Shown: positions 33,986 through 46,581, counted from the first letter of the stretch. The stretch is 64,000 nt of DNA from Flabesymbios commensalis (GCA_964017125.1 OZ024902.1:59197346-59261345); one strand, 5' to 3'. The notes: generated by a model from the letters alone, not told the origin. Made by a program: numbers and translations.

Positions 33986-35136
33986 CTGGAATGTTTACAA
34001 CAAATCAAATATGTATACATGATACATGTATACTGAGAGAGTTTGTGTGTAAATTCAACACCTCGTCGTCCGGAAAATAATCTTACATTTCACCACTTGC
34101 AGCTTATAAGCGACCGTTCAGGTACGAGATTTTGTGTCTAATCTTCGAAATGATTCACGTATGTTCGGACGCTTATACAAATTGTATTTAATTTCATCAT
34201 TTAAAGGTGTGGCTTGCCGTAGCGAAGTAACGCAGCTATATTTAAAACAGGCTAAATAAAAGTGTGCTAACTTCAAATTTTATTGAGTTAGCTCGGCTAC
34301 AGGTATGAGTAACATGTTCAGCGTATACTCTGCACTTCCTTCCAGGGAATCTGTCAAAGATTACCAGACACAGGTATGCCTATTCTGGCAGTTCCAGGCG
34401 GCATCTGGAGATAACGCTAAAATACACAACAACATAACCATGATAACCTCCAACTAGTTTACCTTGTCATCTCAAAGGAAACAGATCTTTTAAAACAAAC
34501 TTTGCATTCTGGTAAACCATAATTAATAGCGACTGTCTGAAGTAAGAAATATCTGACGCATTATGCAGACACAAGCCCAATTTAAATCCACATCTTGACA
34601 TATACATGTAGGCCTACGCGTGGATATGTTTTCATCTTGAATTATATCTTTACTTGCACATCATGTCTAAACTATATGTTACTGTACAAGTCCACATTAT
34701 TATTCACGTTTCTAAGCTAAAACATAGTGATGCATCCTGGTCCCAAAAATATGCCCTTGAGATCTCCCAAGGTTCCCCGATATTTAGAGTCACAATATTG
34801 ACACGCAATTATCTTCATCACGTTGTATGATCTATACAGTCAATGTATTTATTCTTCAATACTACTTTGTACAGGATGTAGGTGATTTAATAAAATACAA
34901 ACAGTTGAGTTTTACATCACCTTCAAGACCACCGCTGGTCTTCACCAGAAAGTTAGTTTGAAAATATATATTCATAGATTTACCTTTCTGGGTGAAAAAG
35001 TATTTGGATTTTTTTTACTGAAAATGCTGTAAAGGACAACCTTTATAAATCCTGGGCTCTCTTTAGTAGACCGGTGTGGTGAATTAGTGGAAGTAAGGGG
35101 GTACATGTAGTCCTACACCTTCAGTCACTGTATTTA
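33986..35136. other. Non-coding; possible 28-base micro-exon
   Basis: At 34346-34373, CTGCACTTCCTTCCAG (acceptor-like) and CAG-GTATGC (donor-like) bracket 28 open bases. See the findings. A 63-codon plus frame ending at 34080 lies largely in repeat sequence. Nothing else is recognised. Confidence 0.3.
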
Positions 35137-35243
35137 CCAGAAAACACAAGACGGTAACCCGATGTTGTATTATAGATGGGCCAGCTTCTACGACGCTGGC
35201 CCAACAATAAAACAACATCAGGTCAGTTTTATGTCTCTGCTGG
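35137..35243. mobile_element. Palindromic MITE, class A
   Basis: CCAGAAAACACAAGACGGTA begins it and ATGTCTCTGCTGG ends it. The core TGGGCCAGCTTCTACGACGC continues TGGCCCA, and AACAACATCAGGTCA is the right arm. Confidence 0.7.
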
Positions 35244-36379
35244 TTCACAGCCATACCGGCATCCCCGCTGAGTCAGATATTGATCTTGGTGGAAGTACTG
35301 CACTACATTTTACTCAAGTATCGGGTTTGTGTCTATTACTCTGACAGCTGATACTAAAAAAAAGATAACAGCGGAATTGAAGGCATGATGAGCAGTGTCT
35401 CTTTGAAGACATACAGGCTGACTATATTACTTTATATATATATATATACGTGCGTGAATGAATCACTGATTTAGATTAATATAGTAGGCCTACATTGTAA
35501 GTAGTAGCATGTAGCATGTGTAGTGTACACACCTAAAATTATACTTTGTGACGCACTGCGCGAAAATGTAAGTTCATGCAGACGGAATTGTTAAAATTGT
35601 TTATGACGTTATTTCAATTTAATTTTTTTTTACCTAATTTCTACCCTTATAGTATGACGGGCCACATTTATTGTCTCACTTACAAGGCTTACAATGAATT
35701 TTTTTTTCTTGCTATTTCCTCATAAAATGTAGGCATATGCGTATTTATTGTACTTGGCAAAAATGATTACCGTAGCCAAAATCTAAGAAAATATTGAGAA
35801 ACTGCTGCCACTTCCTTGGAAATCTGTGAACTTGAACTGTCACATTTTTATTTTGAGGTAACGCTGTTAAAATCGAGTTGAACGATAATTTAATCACGAC
35901 AGTTCACGGTGCTTCGTAAGTACGAGACCTACTTGAAGATAATTCGATTTCAATTTAAAACCTGATGACTACCGGCAAGAATATATAATGGTTAATATAT
36001 AATGGTTATTATATATTCTTGCTACAGGCAATGTGATACCTTCTGAATATAATTAAAAACTATGGTCATGAGCTTTCGAAAATCACTAGAAACTAATACC
36101 TGGGGATCACAAGATTAGTGCTCAACTAATCAGATCAATATTGTGGAATCAATTAAGTGACTGCCTACAAATCACGATTGATTCCGACTAGCGAATTATT
36201 GCAGTATGCACCCTTAATAAAAATAGGCCATCAGAGCTGGGAATAGTCCTCAGCGCAAAATAAGTTCATAATTTATTGAAAATTAATAAAGAAACGACCA
36301 GAGACTCGATCACACTTTATTATTACAAGGAAAAAAATTCTTAGTGACGACGATTTTGAATCTGATCGGTGTATTTTTT
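35244..36379. other. Non-coding, nothing recognised
   Basis: A (TA)n tract is at about 35431-35448. A small inverted motif, TATATAATGGTTATTATATA, is near 35996-36015. No exon is recognised. Confidence 0.45.
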
Positions 36380-37170
36380 ATCTCTCGCCCACTGTACACA
36401 GAGGTGGGCACATAGGTTTACCCTGGCCCTGTCTTCTCAGTGTGTCTGTACACAGAGGTAGTTTACCTCTGTCTGCTCAATGTGTCTGTCAAGTTCTGTC
36501 CGTCTGTCCAGCGGTTCTGTCCGTCCGTACAGTGGTTTCTATCGTGCAGGCGGAGGTCGCCCTAACACAAGACGTTGATCCGATGCTGGGCTAGTTTTGG
36601 CTCAACAAAAATGGGATTAGCCCAGTATTGGGTTACCGTGTCGTGTTTGGCGCCATGCTGAATGTGGGCCAACGTCACAGATGGCGGGCCAACATAACCC
36701 CGGCTTTTGGTTCAAAGCATCGTGCGGGTACGTCAGCATGAAGTAATGACTAGGGCTGAATGGATACTGGCCAGCACCGGCGCTCTGGCCCAACATTCAA
36801 CATGTTTAACAGACATTGGTTCGGTGTCGGCTTGTACTCGCCACCAGCAGTAAGCACCAGCAGACCAGCGTGCTATTGAATGCAGCCCAGCAAACACGAG
36901 GCGTTGAACCAATGCTGTTTTAATGCTGGGCCAGCATTGAAATAACATTGGATCACCGTCTCGTGATTGCTGGTAGTGTTGACAAGGCACATTATGTTAA
37001 GCACATTGCGTGGTTCCAAAACGGAATAATAAATCCCGCTTAATACATAGTCTCCACTGTCCACAGTCCTGAGCCATTTGTTTAATAACATTTAATTACA
37101 GAAGCCATTGACACTACATTAGCTATCAACTTTATGATTCTGCTGCTGAAGGGGGGACATCCAGTTTTTT
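36380..37170 (-). mobile_element. Composite palindrome-bearing element, inverted copy
   Basis: Read on the minus strand it repeats the module order of 27788-28530: opener near 37160 (GATGTCCCCCCTTCAGCAGC), TTGGAACCACGCAATGTGCT, a class A palindrome at about 36885-36975, the ACAAGCCGACACCGA / CGCCGGTGCTGGCCAGTATC modules, GATGCTTTGAACCAAAAGCC, a second palindrome pair, and the GGACAGACGGACAGAAC tail near 36500. It is partly eroded. Confidence 0.75.
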
Positions 37171-38512
37171 TTAATCAAAAGTACAAAAAGTTCAAATGTG
37201 TAATACGGTACATTTCAGTTAAATTTTAAAATTAAAGATAGGCATACACAAAAAATAGCCTTTATAATGGGTCTGTGTAATTTTTGTTACGTAACCATAC
37301 TGATCACCCCTAATTTAGTTAAAATGTTTAAAGCAATGCTAATAATAAGGTTAGTGGTTTTCCATAGTACTTCGTGAATATATAATTCAATGATTTATGA
37401 AGAACTAAGGGAAGAAAATTTTAATTTTTAAATTCATTCAAAATTACTATTATGGTAACGTAACATCTTGGAAATGGCCACACGTTATTCCCGACCCAGG
37501 GTGCACAAAACTTTGGATCAAAAACTGGCGAAAAACGTATGACTTATACCATGTACACCACCCATTGTGTGCATAGAGAGGTCACTACTGTGTAAAACAT
37601 GTAAAACATACGATCAAACTAGACGACAACAGATGAAAAGACGTCTATTAAACGTGACGAAGTGGCTCTGACAGCTAATCACGTAGTAAGGTCGTCACAT
37701 GTATAGCTAGTTTTCTAATTTAACCCTCTTTTTAAAACTCCCTTGGCGCATTTCTGCACCGGAGCCTCCAGAGATGAATACAATTATATGTTTTGACAAT
37801 AACAATAAGGTCATTCTTAGCGTTCATTCAAGATATTACATAGGGTATATTATAACAAATCTTAATTCACATTGAGGTGGGAATTGCAATTGGAATATAC
37901 ATCGCAAAGTGAGTGGAAATAAATCTGCTGAAATATTAAATATGGTAAATGTTTGGTAGTCATACACGTGACGACTTGAAGTATGTATACGCCTGGGCAT
38001 CACTGATGCTGGCGCATTTTCCACTGACTATATGAATTATATCAGAACCAAATTAATGTGTTGTGAAATTTACCATCTACCATTTACCATCCGCTCCAGT
38101 CTTTGTATGTCAGAGACCTGTTGACCGTTATCGTCAGAGCTATAGATCTTCATTGACTTGAGCTATAGGCTCGTCTGTATCTTCCGTGTGCGTGTGTGCG
38201 CAGGTTTCTCTAAATTATATTGAAAATGCCCCCACAAGGTATCTATCCAGTCTATTTTTAGAGTTTAGAGTTGGCGCTAAAACATATGTTTCAGCAGCAT
38301 TATTTACAAGAATGCTTACGGATTTGCAGCCTAAATCGCTGCTTCTCTATCTCATATTAAACATGTTAAATCTCATACTTAGAACAGTTAAAGATGTTAA
38401 AACACACCTTTATTTATTTTATTTAGAATAATTAATTCTGATTGAGTCCATTATCAACAAGGCACATCTCAATGGGAGATACATGTACGGATTTGCCTGA
38501 ATGAACGTGTCT
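37171..38512. other. Non-coding, nothing recognised
   Basis: AT-rich with no recognisable exon or repeat copy. Confidence 0.45.
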
Positions 38513-38600
38513 CCCAGCGAACATGAGACGTTCACCCTATGTTGGTCGAATGTTGGGCCAGGGTCTCAGACGGTGGGTCAACATTCAATCAACGTTTGGA
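38513..38600. mobile_element. Palindromic MITE, class A
   Basis: CCCAGCGAACATGAGACGTT, TTGGTCGAATGTTGGGCCAG, GGTCTCAGACGGTGGGTCAA and CATTCAATCAACGTTTGG. The right terminus is eroded. Confidence 0.75.
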
Positions 38601-38642
38601 TAATAGCACGATCTCGACTCATACGGGAGTGAGATACGCTGT

Positions 38643-38750
38643 CCCAGCAAACACAAAACATTTGTATAATAATTGAACAGTAGGCCCAACGTCTTAGACG
38701 TTGGTCCAACATTGTACAAATGTTACACAAATGTTTTATGTTAGGTGGGG
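38643..38750. mobile_element. Palindromic MITE, class B
   Basis: CCCAGCAAACACAAAACATT at the left and AATGTTTTATGTTAGGTGGG at the right, with the core GGCCCAACGTCTTAGACGTT. It sits 42 bases after a class A copy, so both classes occur side by side. Confidence 0.85.
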
Positions 38751-39710
38751 TACAAACTAGTTTTACAGTACCTGGTCTTCTGTGCCCATGACGTGAGTGA
38801 TCCCAGGTGAAGTCAACCTTCCGTGGCGCAATGTGCCAGGTTTCTGTAATCCTTAGGTGCAGGATTAACTTCAAGAACTGCTGCACGTCTGCAAACAGAT
38901 GTCTCCTAGGCTACACGTCTGCAATCTGATGTACTGTCCTCACAATTTGCACGTGTTTAGAGTTCGATACCACTCCTACACGTAGTGATACAAGTCCCCC
39001 ACTACACATAAGCCACCCTATAGGCCTGTCTGGAAAAGTTGTTAGATGTGTGCTCCCCCGATGTGGCCCCACATTTCACGAGAAGTCTTCATCGAACCGC
39101 ATGTCAAGCATCCTGAAATAAAGGAAAACATAGTTTCAAACATGATATAGTTATAATAATGGCAATATATTTTAATTGTAATATACCAGCGCACACCTAC
39201 TTCAAGAATAGAAGGTTTCCACTCTGTAACATGAAGTATAAGTAAACAGGAATAATAACCACAGTTGTTGCCGTCATCGTTCAGGAGCACCACGTCTGTC
39301 AGTGTGAGTGGGGCAGCTGGTGGCGATATGTGGACATGGAAATACCAGGGTAACTGGTAGAAACTGGTCGAATGCAAAGTAAACACAAAGTAGATTATGT
39401 CATTTTACCATGTTTACCACGGATCTCATCCCATTATTTGTTGCGTCACATACACAAATAAAAACATAATTATTAATAACTCATATTAACTAATTCTCGA
39501 TGAAAGGTAAGTGGTTTAGATCTAAATTTACATGTTACCTTATTGAAAGTCGTATGTTTCCCATTCCCTAAATGTCTATATATCTACAGGCCTACACTGT
39601 ACAATCCGGTATGCAGTGAGCATGTGGAGTGAGCATGTGATGTAGGCAGACTGGTATAATAATGAGTCTGTCAGTCCAGTTGAGATGTCACAAATTACCA
39701 AACAGCCAAG
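38751..39710 (-). other. Non-coding with weak minus-strand exon signals
   Basis: On the minus strand CTTTATTTCAG (39113-39123) resembles a splice acceptor. The frame upstream (about 39200-39330) is open with a plausible peptide (LTLTDVVLLNDDGNNCG) up to GAA-GTAGGTGTG, a donor-like site. No family is recognised and the phases do not give a convincing gene, so I leave it uncalled. Confidence 0.2.
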
Positions 39711-39796
39711 ACACGCTGAACCAATGCTGGTTTAATGTTGGGCCAGCGTCGCAGACGCTGGCCCAATATTAAACCAGCATAGAGTCGGCATCCCTG
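39711..39796. mobile_element. Palindromic MITE, class A, clean core
   Basis: ATGCTGGTTTAATGTTGGGC and GCCCAATATTAAACCAGCAT (39724-39780) are inverses except for one base, around CAGCGTCGCAGACGCTG. The outermost CCCAGCAAACAC motifs are degraded (AACAGCCAAGACACG). Confidence 0.8.
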
Positions 39797-40626
39797 GATG
39801 TGTAGCAAACCCTGGCTAATATTATTACCATACAGTAGAGATGTGCTGCATTGACGATTGGCGAGGGCAGGGTGGGGCACCACGGGTGGTTATGTGTACC
39901 CAGACCATGTGACACAACCCGATGGGCTTTCAAATAATAACCATTTCACTGCTACACACCACCACACAGCCAATGTCATCTGAGATACTCCAGTGATTAA
40001 GTCAGGACCGCCATTGATGCGATCAGTCTCATAAGTCGTGTAACGATTATAACAGTGTGGATACTATGTTTAAATAATCACATTCACTTCCGAAACATAG
40101 AACACCGTCCGTGTAAGTTTAGAAGAATCACCCGCTACGTGACAATCCACAAGACTATATGGGTGCACACAGACTGTCACACTTCATTGTGCAGGTGGAC
40201 ACGATCTTTTTATTTAATTTTATAAATACTCTGAATGGGTAGGTAGGTTGGTGATTCATATGATGCACCTGTCTATACAAATGCTATAATCGTTTCTCCC
40301 TTGCTCGGTTTAACATCATGCTACCCAAGACTTCAAATCACAGTATTGGCTAAAATATTAGTCATGTAGCGTTCTGGTTATTAGACTTGTCCCGCTAACC
40401 AGTTTTCATCCCCGAACCAACAAAAAAACACGTTTTTGCAGAGAAAGTGATGTTGAGAAAAAAAGATTATTACCAGGAACAAAATTGTCCGACCACCTGT
40501 CACATGATAAAATCAACAATAGAAAGATAGCTTACATCTTCATCGATCAATAAATAACTTAATAATTGAGTTGTTAAATGTATTGCATTGACAAAAGGAT
40601 CCTCTGAACAGTGAAATGTTAGTATT
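39797..40626. other. Non-coding, nothing recognised
   Basis: No exon or repeat copy is recognised. Confidence 0.45.
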
Positions 40627-42456
40627 TAGTCCAGGGCTATTAGATAATAACCCGGAACAAATTCGTAACAAGCTGAAAATTTCAGCATATGTTCTTGAAA
40701 CAACATAGAAAAACATATCAAAAGTCCTCTAAAATCCGCCTGGTATTAGTGCCCGAAATTGGGGTATTAAGGGGTAAATGGGGGTAAACAATGGGTATTA
40801 ACAATACATTTAAAAGTATTCAACCTAAATTCATAAAATTTGTATCTAAATATATGTTTTAGCACCTGCGGAATACATTAAAATTATTTGTATTAATTTT
40901 TCGCCACCCTTTCATCCCCAAAAGTGGTAAATAGGAGAAATAGGGATAATATCCATAGCTTATGAGCTATTTGACCTAGATTCATTAAATTTGTATCTAG
41001 CATCGGCGAAAAAAACAAAAACACTTTTTTTAAATTCGGCGACCTCCCTTTAATCGCCAGCAACAACTTTTCATATCAATTTTTAACCACCCTTTCCTCC
41101 AAAAAGTGGTAAATAGAAGTAAAATTGGGGTGATAACCATAACTTAATGAGTTATTTGACCTAGATTCATAAAATTTGTATCCAAACATACCCGGGGTGT
41201 TTAATATTATCATTTGTAATAATATTTTACCACCTTTTCATCCCCAAAGCAAAAAAATAGCATAATAACCACAAAATGTGAGCTATTTCACCTAGATTTA
41301 TAAAATTGTTAGGGCGTACCTGGATATGTTTTACCATGGGAGAAAATGTAAATTTAAGCATTTTAAACTTATGCGACTACCAGCAACAAGTAATATGATG
41401 CTGTAAAATCACCCTTTCATCCCGAAAAGTTGTAAATAAGGGTAAGATGTGAGCGATATTTGACTTACTTAGATTCATAAAATTGGTATCTAGATTATAT
41501 ATTTTAGCATCCGAGAAAAAATAATGAAACCGTTTTTAAAAGTTTAATAGTTTAAAATTTAATAGTTTAAGCTCTTTGAAATAAACTCGAATTAACTGTT
41601 TTATTATGTGATTAACAATCTACATTATACATGGTTGTTAAAAATGTATACAACATCATATACAATTTCGTTTTTTGAGATTGAATGGTGATGGTTGGTT
41701 TTTCTTTCAATTAGGCCTATACTTTTTGTTTGATGCTAGGACAAATATATAAATACCAATTTTATGAATCTCCGTCAAATTTATGGTTATTCTCATAATT
41801 TTCCATTATTTGCCACTTTCGGGAATGAAAGGGTTGTTAAAAATTGCTATAAGTAATTGTAGTGGATTCCTCAGGAGCTGAAACATATGTTTAAAAACAT
41901 TTTTTGTAACTTTAGACCCCATAGTTCATAAGCTATGGTTATCACACCCCATTTTACCCATATTTACCTTTTATGGTGAGGAAAGGGTGGTTAAAAATTG
42001 ATATAAAAAATTGTTTTTGGTAATTAAGGGGAGGTCGCCAAATCTTAGAAGTGTTTTAAAAAAAATTATCCGATGCTGGATACACAGTTTATGAATCTAG
42101 GTCAACTCGATTATAAATTATGGTTATTAGCTCTATATTACCCTATTTTAGAATTTTAGGGACGAAACGGTGGTTAAAAATTAATACAAATATTTTAAAT
42201 GGATTGCGCAGGGGAATAAACATATGTTTAGATACAATTTTTATGAATCTAGTTAAGTTATCGTTATTATTCCCTTTAGTTTATTACCCCTATTTGCCCC
42301 CTTATTACCCCCCATTTCGGGCAATAATACCAGGGGCATCTTAGAGGACTATTGATATGTTTTTCTATGTTGTCTGAACAATATATGCTGAAATTTTCAG
42401 CTTGTTACGAATTTGTTCCAGGTCTCTATGAGTTTTAGACTAATACCCCTGGACTA
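40627..42456. mobile_element. Fold-back element, 1.83 kb
   Basis: Two long inverted arms. TAGTCCAGGGCTATTAG at the left end is answered by CTAATACCCCTGGACTA at the right. Matching blocks follow inward: GGAACAAATTCGTAACAAGC, AACATAGAAAAACATATCAA, GTCCTCTAA, TGGTATTA.TGCCCGAAAT. The arms run roughly 850 bp each around a unique centre near 41540-41700. Inside each arm a block containing CCTAGATTCATAAAATTTGT recurs every ~130-185 bp (left arm near 40824, 40976, 41160, 41291 and 41469), with TTTCATCCCCAAAAGTGGTA between. ATT flanks both ends (40624-40626 and 42457-42459), a possible 3-bp target duplication. No transposase is visible, so it is nonautonomous. The layout matches Drosophila FB-type fold-back elements, though no sequence kinship is claimed. 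Confidence 0.8.
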
Positions 42457-44351
42457 ATTGACGGGACTATTTTTGTGAATAGGTTTTATTAATCATTACA
42501 TGTATAATTATATACATCTAGGTGACTGTCACATATATATAATATAGATAGATAGATAGATTTATTCAGCATTCACATAAAAATATGGTTAACAATCAGT
42601 ATGATAAATACATTAAGTATTCAAAATACAATGTGACCACCATTCTGGAACACCAGGGATAAAAACACTGAAAAGTATCCTGGTGCAGGTCACTTATTTC
42701 CGCAGTGGTCCCTATATGCTGTTCCAGAGTGGCGGCGACAAGAGCAAGTTATTTTATACTTTCAATAAATACATTAGTTATATCATTGATTCTGTAGTTA
42801 GCTACACGTCAATGGCTATATCACAGATAAACTGGTGACTAGGAAAGTCATAGCATTTTCACAAAAAAAATATAGGCAGAAACTGCCTCGACTAGATGAA
42901 ATATGAAATGATTATGAAAGTTTATAAATAGTGCATATGGTCATAAGGTCAGGATCAGGGCCTAAAAGATCAGCAACAGCGTGCAAATGGATATCTACGA
43001 CGGGCATTGGAGCCCTGTTAGTCAAATCTATATACGCGATAGATGTATTAGTGTTTTGAAAGCTATATTGTGATATTGATAGTACAATATTTGGTCTTGA
43101 AAATAACTAATAACTCTGATAGGGCTCAAATCTCCCCAAGTCGGACCTCAAATCAACACATTGCCCTACAACCACAGGCCATTTTTATATTACAAACTTA
43201 TTATTGACGGAATGATCAGGTGAATAAGCATGATAAGGACGACACACACTTGTGACAAAATAAGAGTTAGGAGAGAAAATGTCAGTAGTGAAAAGATATT
43301 CTTGTCAATATAGTGTCTGATAAATAATAAATATAGCAAGCAAGATAGATACCAGTTACAATAATATTCATCTTGATTGTTTTCTGTATTTGCGGTAAAT
43401 CATATTTATACGTTAGTATTAGATACATCTCTGGTAAGGTTTGGTCATAGCTAAGCAAATAAAGCCCTTATTTCAATTATCCGGTGAGCATAGGTAATCA
43501 TTTACACATGAGTGAAATGAAACACGATGAGAACCAAGTGAAGTGTCCCGCCAAAAGATATAACATCGAGAAGTGAAAATAATAACATTGCCGCTATATA
43601 ATTATTCCCTGTGTAAATGAGAGAAACGGACTGAGGGACGGACGAGACGGCAAAAACATCGACCGGTGTAGAATACCATCATCATGGTGAAAACATCGCT
43701 TTGGGAGGTATTATCTAAACGCACAGCGCTGTTACCATCGGTGTTTAAAGCTGTGCGCCAATACCAAATAGTGTCATGTGTATGTGGACATGCTGATAAT
43801 TACAATTCTAAAGCAGAGTGGACTGGGCAGGAGGAAGAATAATCAAAAATATATTTTGGCTTTTTAAAGTGAACAAAATTTATCTATGAAGCATGAAAAT
43901 CCTATAAATCGACAAGTGGTTAAACATTAAACGTAGCGTATGACTCACTGCATCAGTTCGTTCTTTGGATGTTAAGTGTCTGTTGCAGTGCAGAAATTTT
44001 GCGTCTCTATCATTCCACCAGTTAGAGAGTCGAGGATGTGCGTACAAGTCTCAGCTAATCACTTATGAAAACAGGTGTCTGTAGTATTTCCAAATGCAAC
44101 ATCAAATACATGCAGTATCAAAAAATGTTTCCACAAACTACATATAGAATTAGATATATCCTGGTCAAGTATACGTACATTTGTTCAATACAATACAGAA
44201 TAATTGCATATATCGTCCGATTGGTATGTATCTAAGTTGAGACACACACATTTACTGGTGGGCTACAGATTGAGTAAGGTGTTACTATGTGGTGTAGACT
44301 GACAGATGTCCAATCTGTTATAATAACACGTCTCCGGCTGCGTGTAGAATG
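42457..44351. other. Non-coding; GATA microsatellite and possible retroposed tail
   Basis: ATAGATAGATAGATAGATTT at about 42547-42566 followed by ATTCAGCATTCACATAAAAA looks like a simple-repeat tail with an inverted AATAAA-like end, as left by a retroposed minus-strand element. Near 42625-42740 CCACCATTCTGGAACACCAG and GCTGTTCCAGAGTGGCGGCG form an inverted motif. Nothing else is recognised. Confidence 0.35.
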
Positions 44352-44516
44352 TAGATACACCGTGTGATAACTTGTGACAGACTGTCTGTCAGCTCAACAC
44401 ATATATACCCAGTAAATACAAAACATTTGTATAACATATATACGATGTTGGACCAACGTCGAAGACGTTGGGCCGACGTTGTATATATGTTATACAAATG
44501 GTCTGTGCTTGCTGGG
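44352..44516. repeat. Duplicated segment with class B palindrome, copy 1
   Basis: Leading 56 bases (AGATACACCGTGTGATAACT ...), then a class B palindromic MITE at 44408-44516 (CCCAGTAAATACAAAACATT ... TGTGCTTGCTGGG). TA stands on both sides of the palindrome (ATATA-CCCAG and CTGGG-TACG), a possible TA target duplication. The segment 44352-44508 recurs at 45179-45335 with about three differences. Confidence 0.85.
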
Positions 44517-45178
44517 TACGTACACCTACACAGCTCTGTAAAGCCAAAATACAGTAACTGCTTACTTGAAAAGTGAGAACTTATTGTCTTCTGGTATATA
44601 CGACAGCTAATAATACCCACATTTTCCAGACTACAAAAATATTGTAACCCTGCTATACATAGTATACTAATAGTTGATTTATATTCGTTTTTGAGCCTAT
44701 TCACTAGTACTGAAATCACGGTCGGCGGTGTAGTAAATACAATATCGAGCTATATTCATTGGAGGAGGGGGTCTAATTTTTCAATTTGTTTTTTATCAGT
44801 TAGAGTTGGGAATCGCGTTAAAACACTCCAGTTTTTAATCCCAGTAGCGGAACGTAACTTAACTTCAAAATATTCAGATTTACTACACAGCGTAAAGAAA
44901 GGTAGAGTCGTTACGAGTAGACTGTAACTTAGCTATTCAGTCCACAATGCCTGTGCTATCACATGATCTGATATGCTGTATAACTTCACATGCACACAAG
45001 TTATTGAAAATATTGTACAAAAAATTGTTTCTAATCAACCTTATCATGGATGCAATGGCCTATAAACTAGGCTGTAAGAAATTGTGATCTATTCGACTTA
45101 CTAGATAAATGTGATAATAGCAGTGTGTTGTTGATAACATACGATGACCAGACTTAAATTTGCGCTAAAGTGCAAATA

Positions 45179-45336
45179 TAGATACACCGTGTGATAACTT
45201 GTGACAGACTGTCTGTCAGCTCAACACATATATACCCAGTAAATACAAAACATTTGTATAACATATATACAATGTTGGACCAACGTCGAAGACGTTGGGC
45301 CGACGTTGTATATATGTTATACAAATGTTCTGTGTT
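45179..45336. repeat. Duplicated segment with class B palindrome, copy 2
   Basis: Nearly identical to 44352-44508, offset by 827 bp and in the same orientation. The match stops inside the last bases of the palindrome (TTCTGTGTT, then unrelated sequence). The copying event therefore ended within the MITE rather than at its boundary. Confidence 0.85.
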
Positions 45337-46149
45337 CTATACATCGTTACATACATTGGTTCCTACGCTTTCCAGAGTGTCTTTTTTTGCTACTATTTAT
45401 AGGATGGCAGTTTAGGAGTTATTTTATCATTTGTTTTGCTGCAGGAAACATATATTTATAATGTATAATATTATTATAACATGTATATTTCCTTCAATTC
45501 TTTTAAAGCATTTTACTTGTTCATATATTTACACCATTTTCAATTTCATCATATTATCATCTATGCAATGTAGGGCCGACTGTTCTTTTTAATGACGCAT
45601 AAGTCGACATAGTCTTCTGTAAAATGTTCCCAAATGAAACCCCTTTTTTAATACTCCCGGCCTGTCTAAAAATAGCCCCCAAAAACGTTTTAAAAACTTT
45701 GAGAGGGTAGTATAATAATTTTTAGGTATTTTTTCAAAGAAATTGACCAACACCCCCCAATTTTTACTATCAATTCTATTGGTCCTTTCGGTCTATGGAT
45801 TTGTATCACAATTTAATCAGATCTCGGTCATAGGGTTGTTTATTTGCTTAAAAAGCATAGAAACTGCTCACAAGGAAAGTTGGAAAATGGCCACCGAGTT
45901 TGCAGTGCCAAAATTCCGGTGGAGACGCACGACCGTAGTGGGACACATGTCCGGTAGAGAAATAATAATTTTAAGTGAAAAAAATTACTCCCCCCCCAAA
46001 AAGAAAAAAAATAAAATAAAAAAAACTATATATATATTGTGCCCGTCCCCCCCATCTCATAATCGGACCCTTTTGATATATGGATTCGCTTCAAAATATA
46101 GAGCCCTATAGTAGCCTACAGGTTGCTTAGTTTGATTTTCTTTAATTAA
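45337..46149. other. Non-coding; short inverted relative of 47.3 kb
   Basis: TACGCTTTCCAGAGTGTCTT near 45366 recurs in inverse form near 47315-47335. A 122-codon plus frame at 45743-46111 has lysine- and proline-rich low-complexity parts; one section (MATEFAVPKFRWRRTTVV) looks protein-like but was not identified. Confidence 0.35.
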
Positions 46150-46480
46150 CCCTCTCCCAAATCGATTTAGCGGTTCAGTCTAGAGAGGGCCCCCAAAGAA
46201 AGTAGGGCGCCATATAGGAAAATAGTCGCCGAATTGCCCCAGCTCAATAATTTCATATTCAGAGAAATTCCTCAGCCCCACTTATACAACAAATAAAATA
46301 TTCCAAAGTGCTATTAAAGGCACCGTGGCCGAAAGAGATTACGGCGGCGCACTAAACACCCTCATGTTATCTCAAAACGCTGCAGGCTATAACCCCTCTA
46401 GCGATACCCCAGATCTCAATGGTTTAGACTGCGCGGGGCTCGACAAACATGAAGTTCAGCAGGAGCTAGTCATGTGAGAT
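46150..46480 (+). pseudogene. Unidentified coding-like block, broken
   Basis: This stretch is richer in G and C than its flanks and has protein-like codon use on the plus strand, including open reading over roughly 46235-46476 with balanced amino-acid composition (for example GTVAERDYGGALNTLML). It has no usable start in that frame, and the block as a whole looks broken. I do not recognise the family. It may be an old transposon or virus-derived gene, or a decayed host retrocopy. Confidence 0.35.
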
Positions 46481-46581
46481 TTTTTGATGAATTTATCCTG
46501 ATTGAGTCGCTTTAATATTCCGACATTCTCAGCACATGTACAACACATGTGGCCGAGTTAAATTTCCAATTCTTACATCTA

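Noticed and set aside
39042-39386. 114-codon minus frame with possible exon LTLTDVVLLNDDGNNCG
   Set aside because: Plausible peptide and splice-like borders, but joining phases give early stops and no family is recognised; left uncalled.
40627-42456. Long terminal repeat element
   Set aside because: The arms are inverted, not direct, and no element genes are present, so a fold-back element fits better.
44364-45415. Two similar open frames starting MITCDRLSVSSTHIYPVNTK
   Set aside because: They come from the duplicated segment with the class B palindrome, not from paralogous genes.
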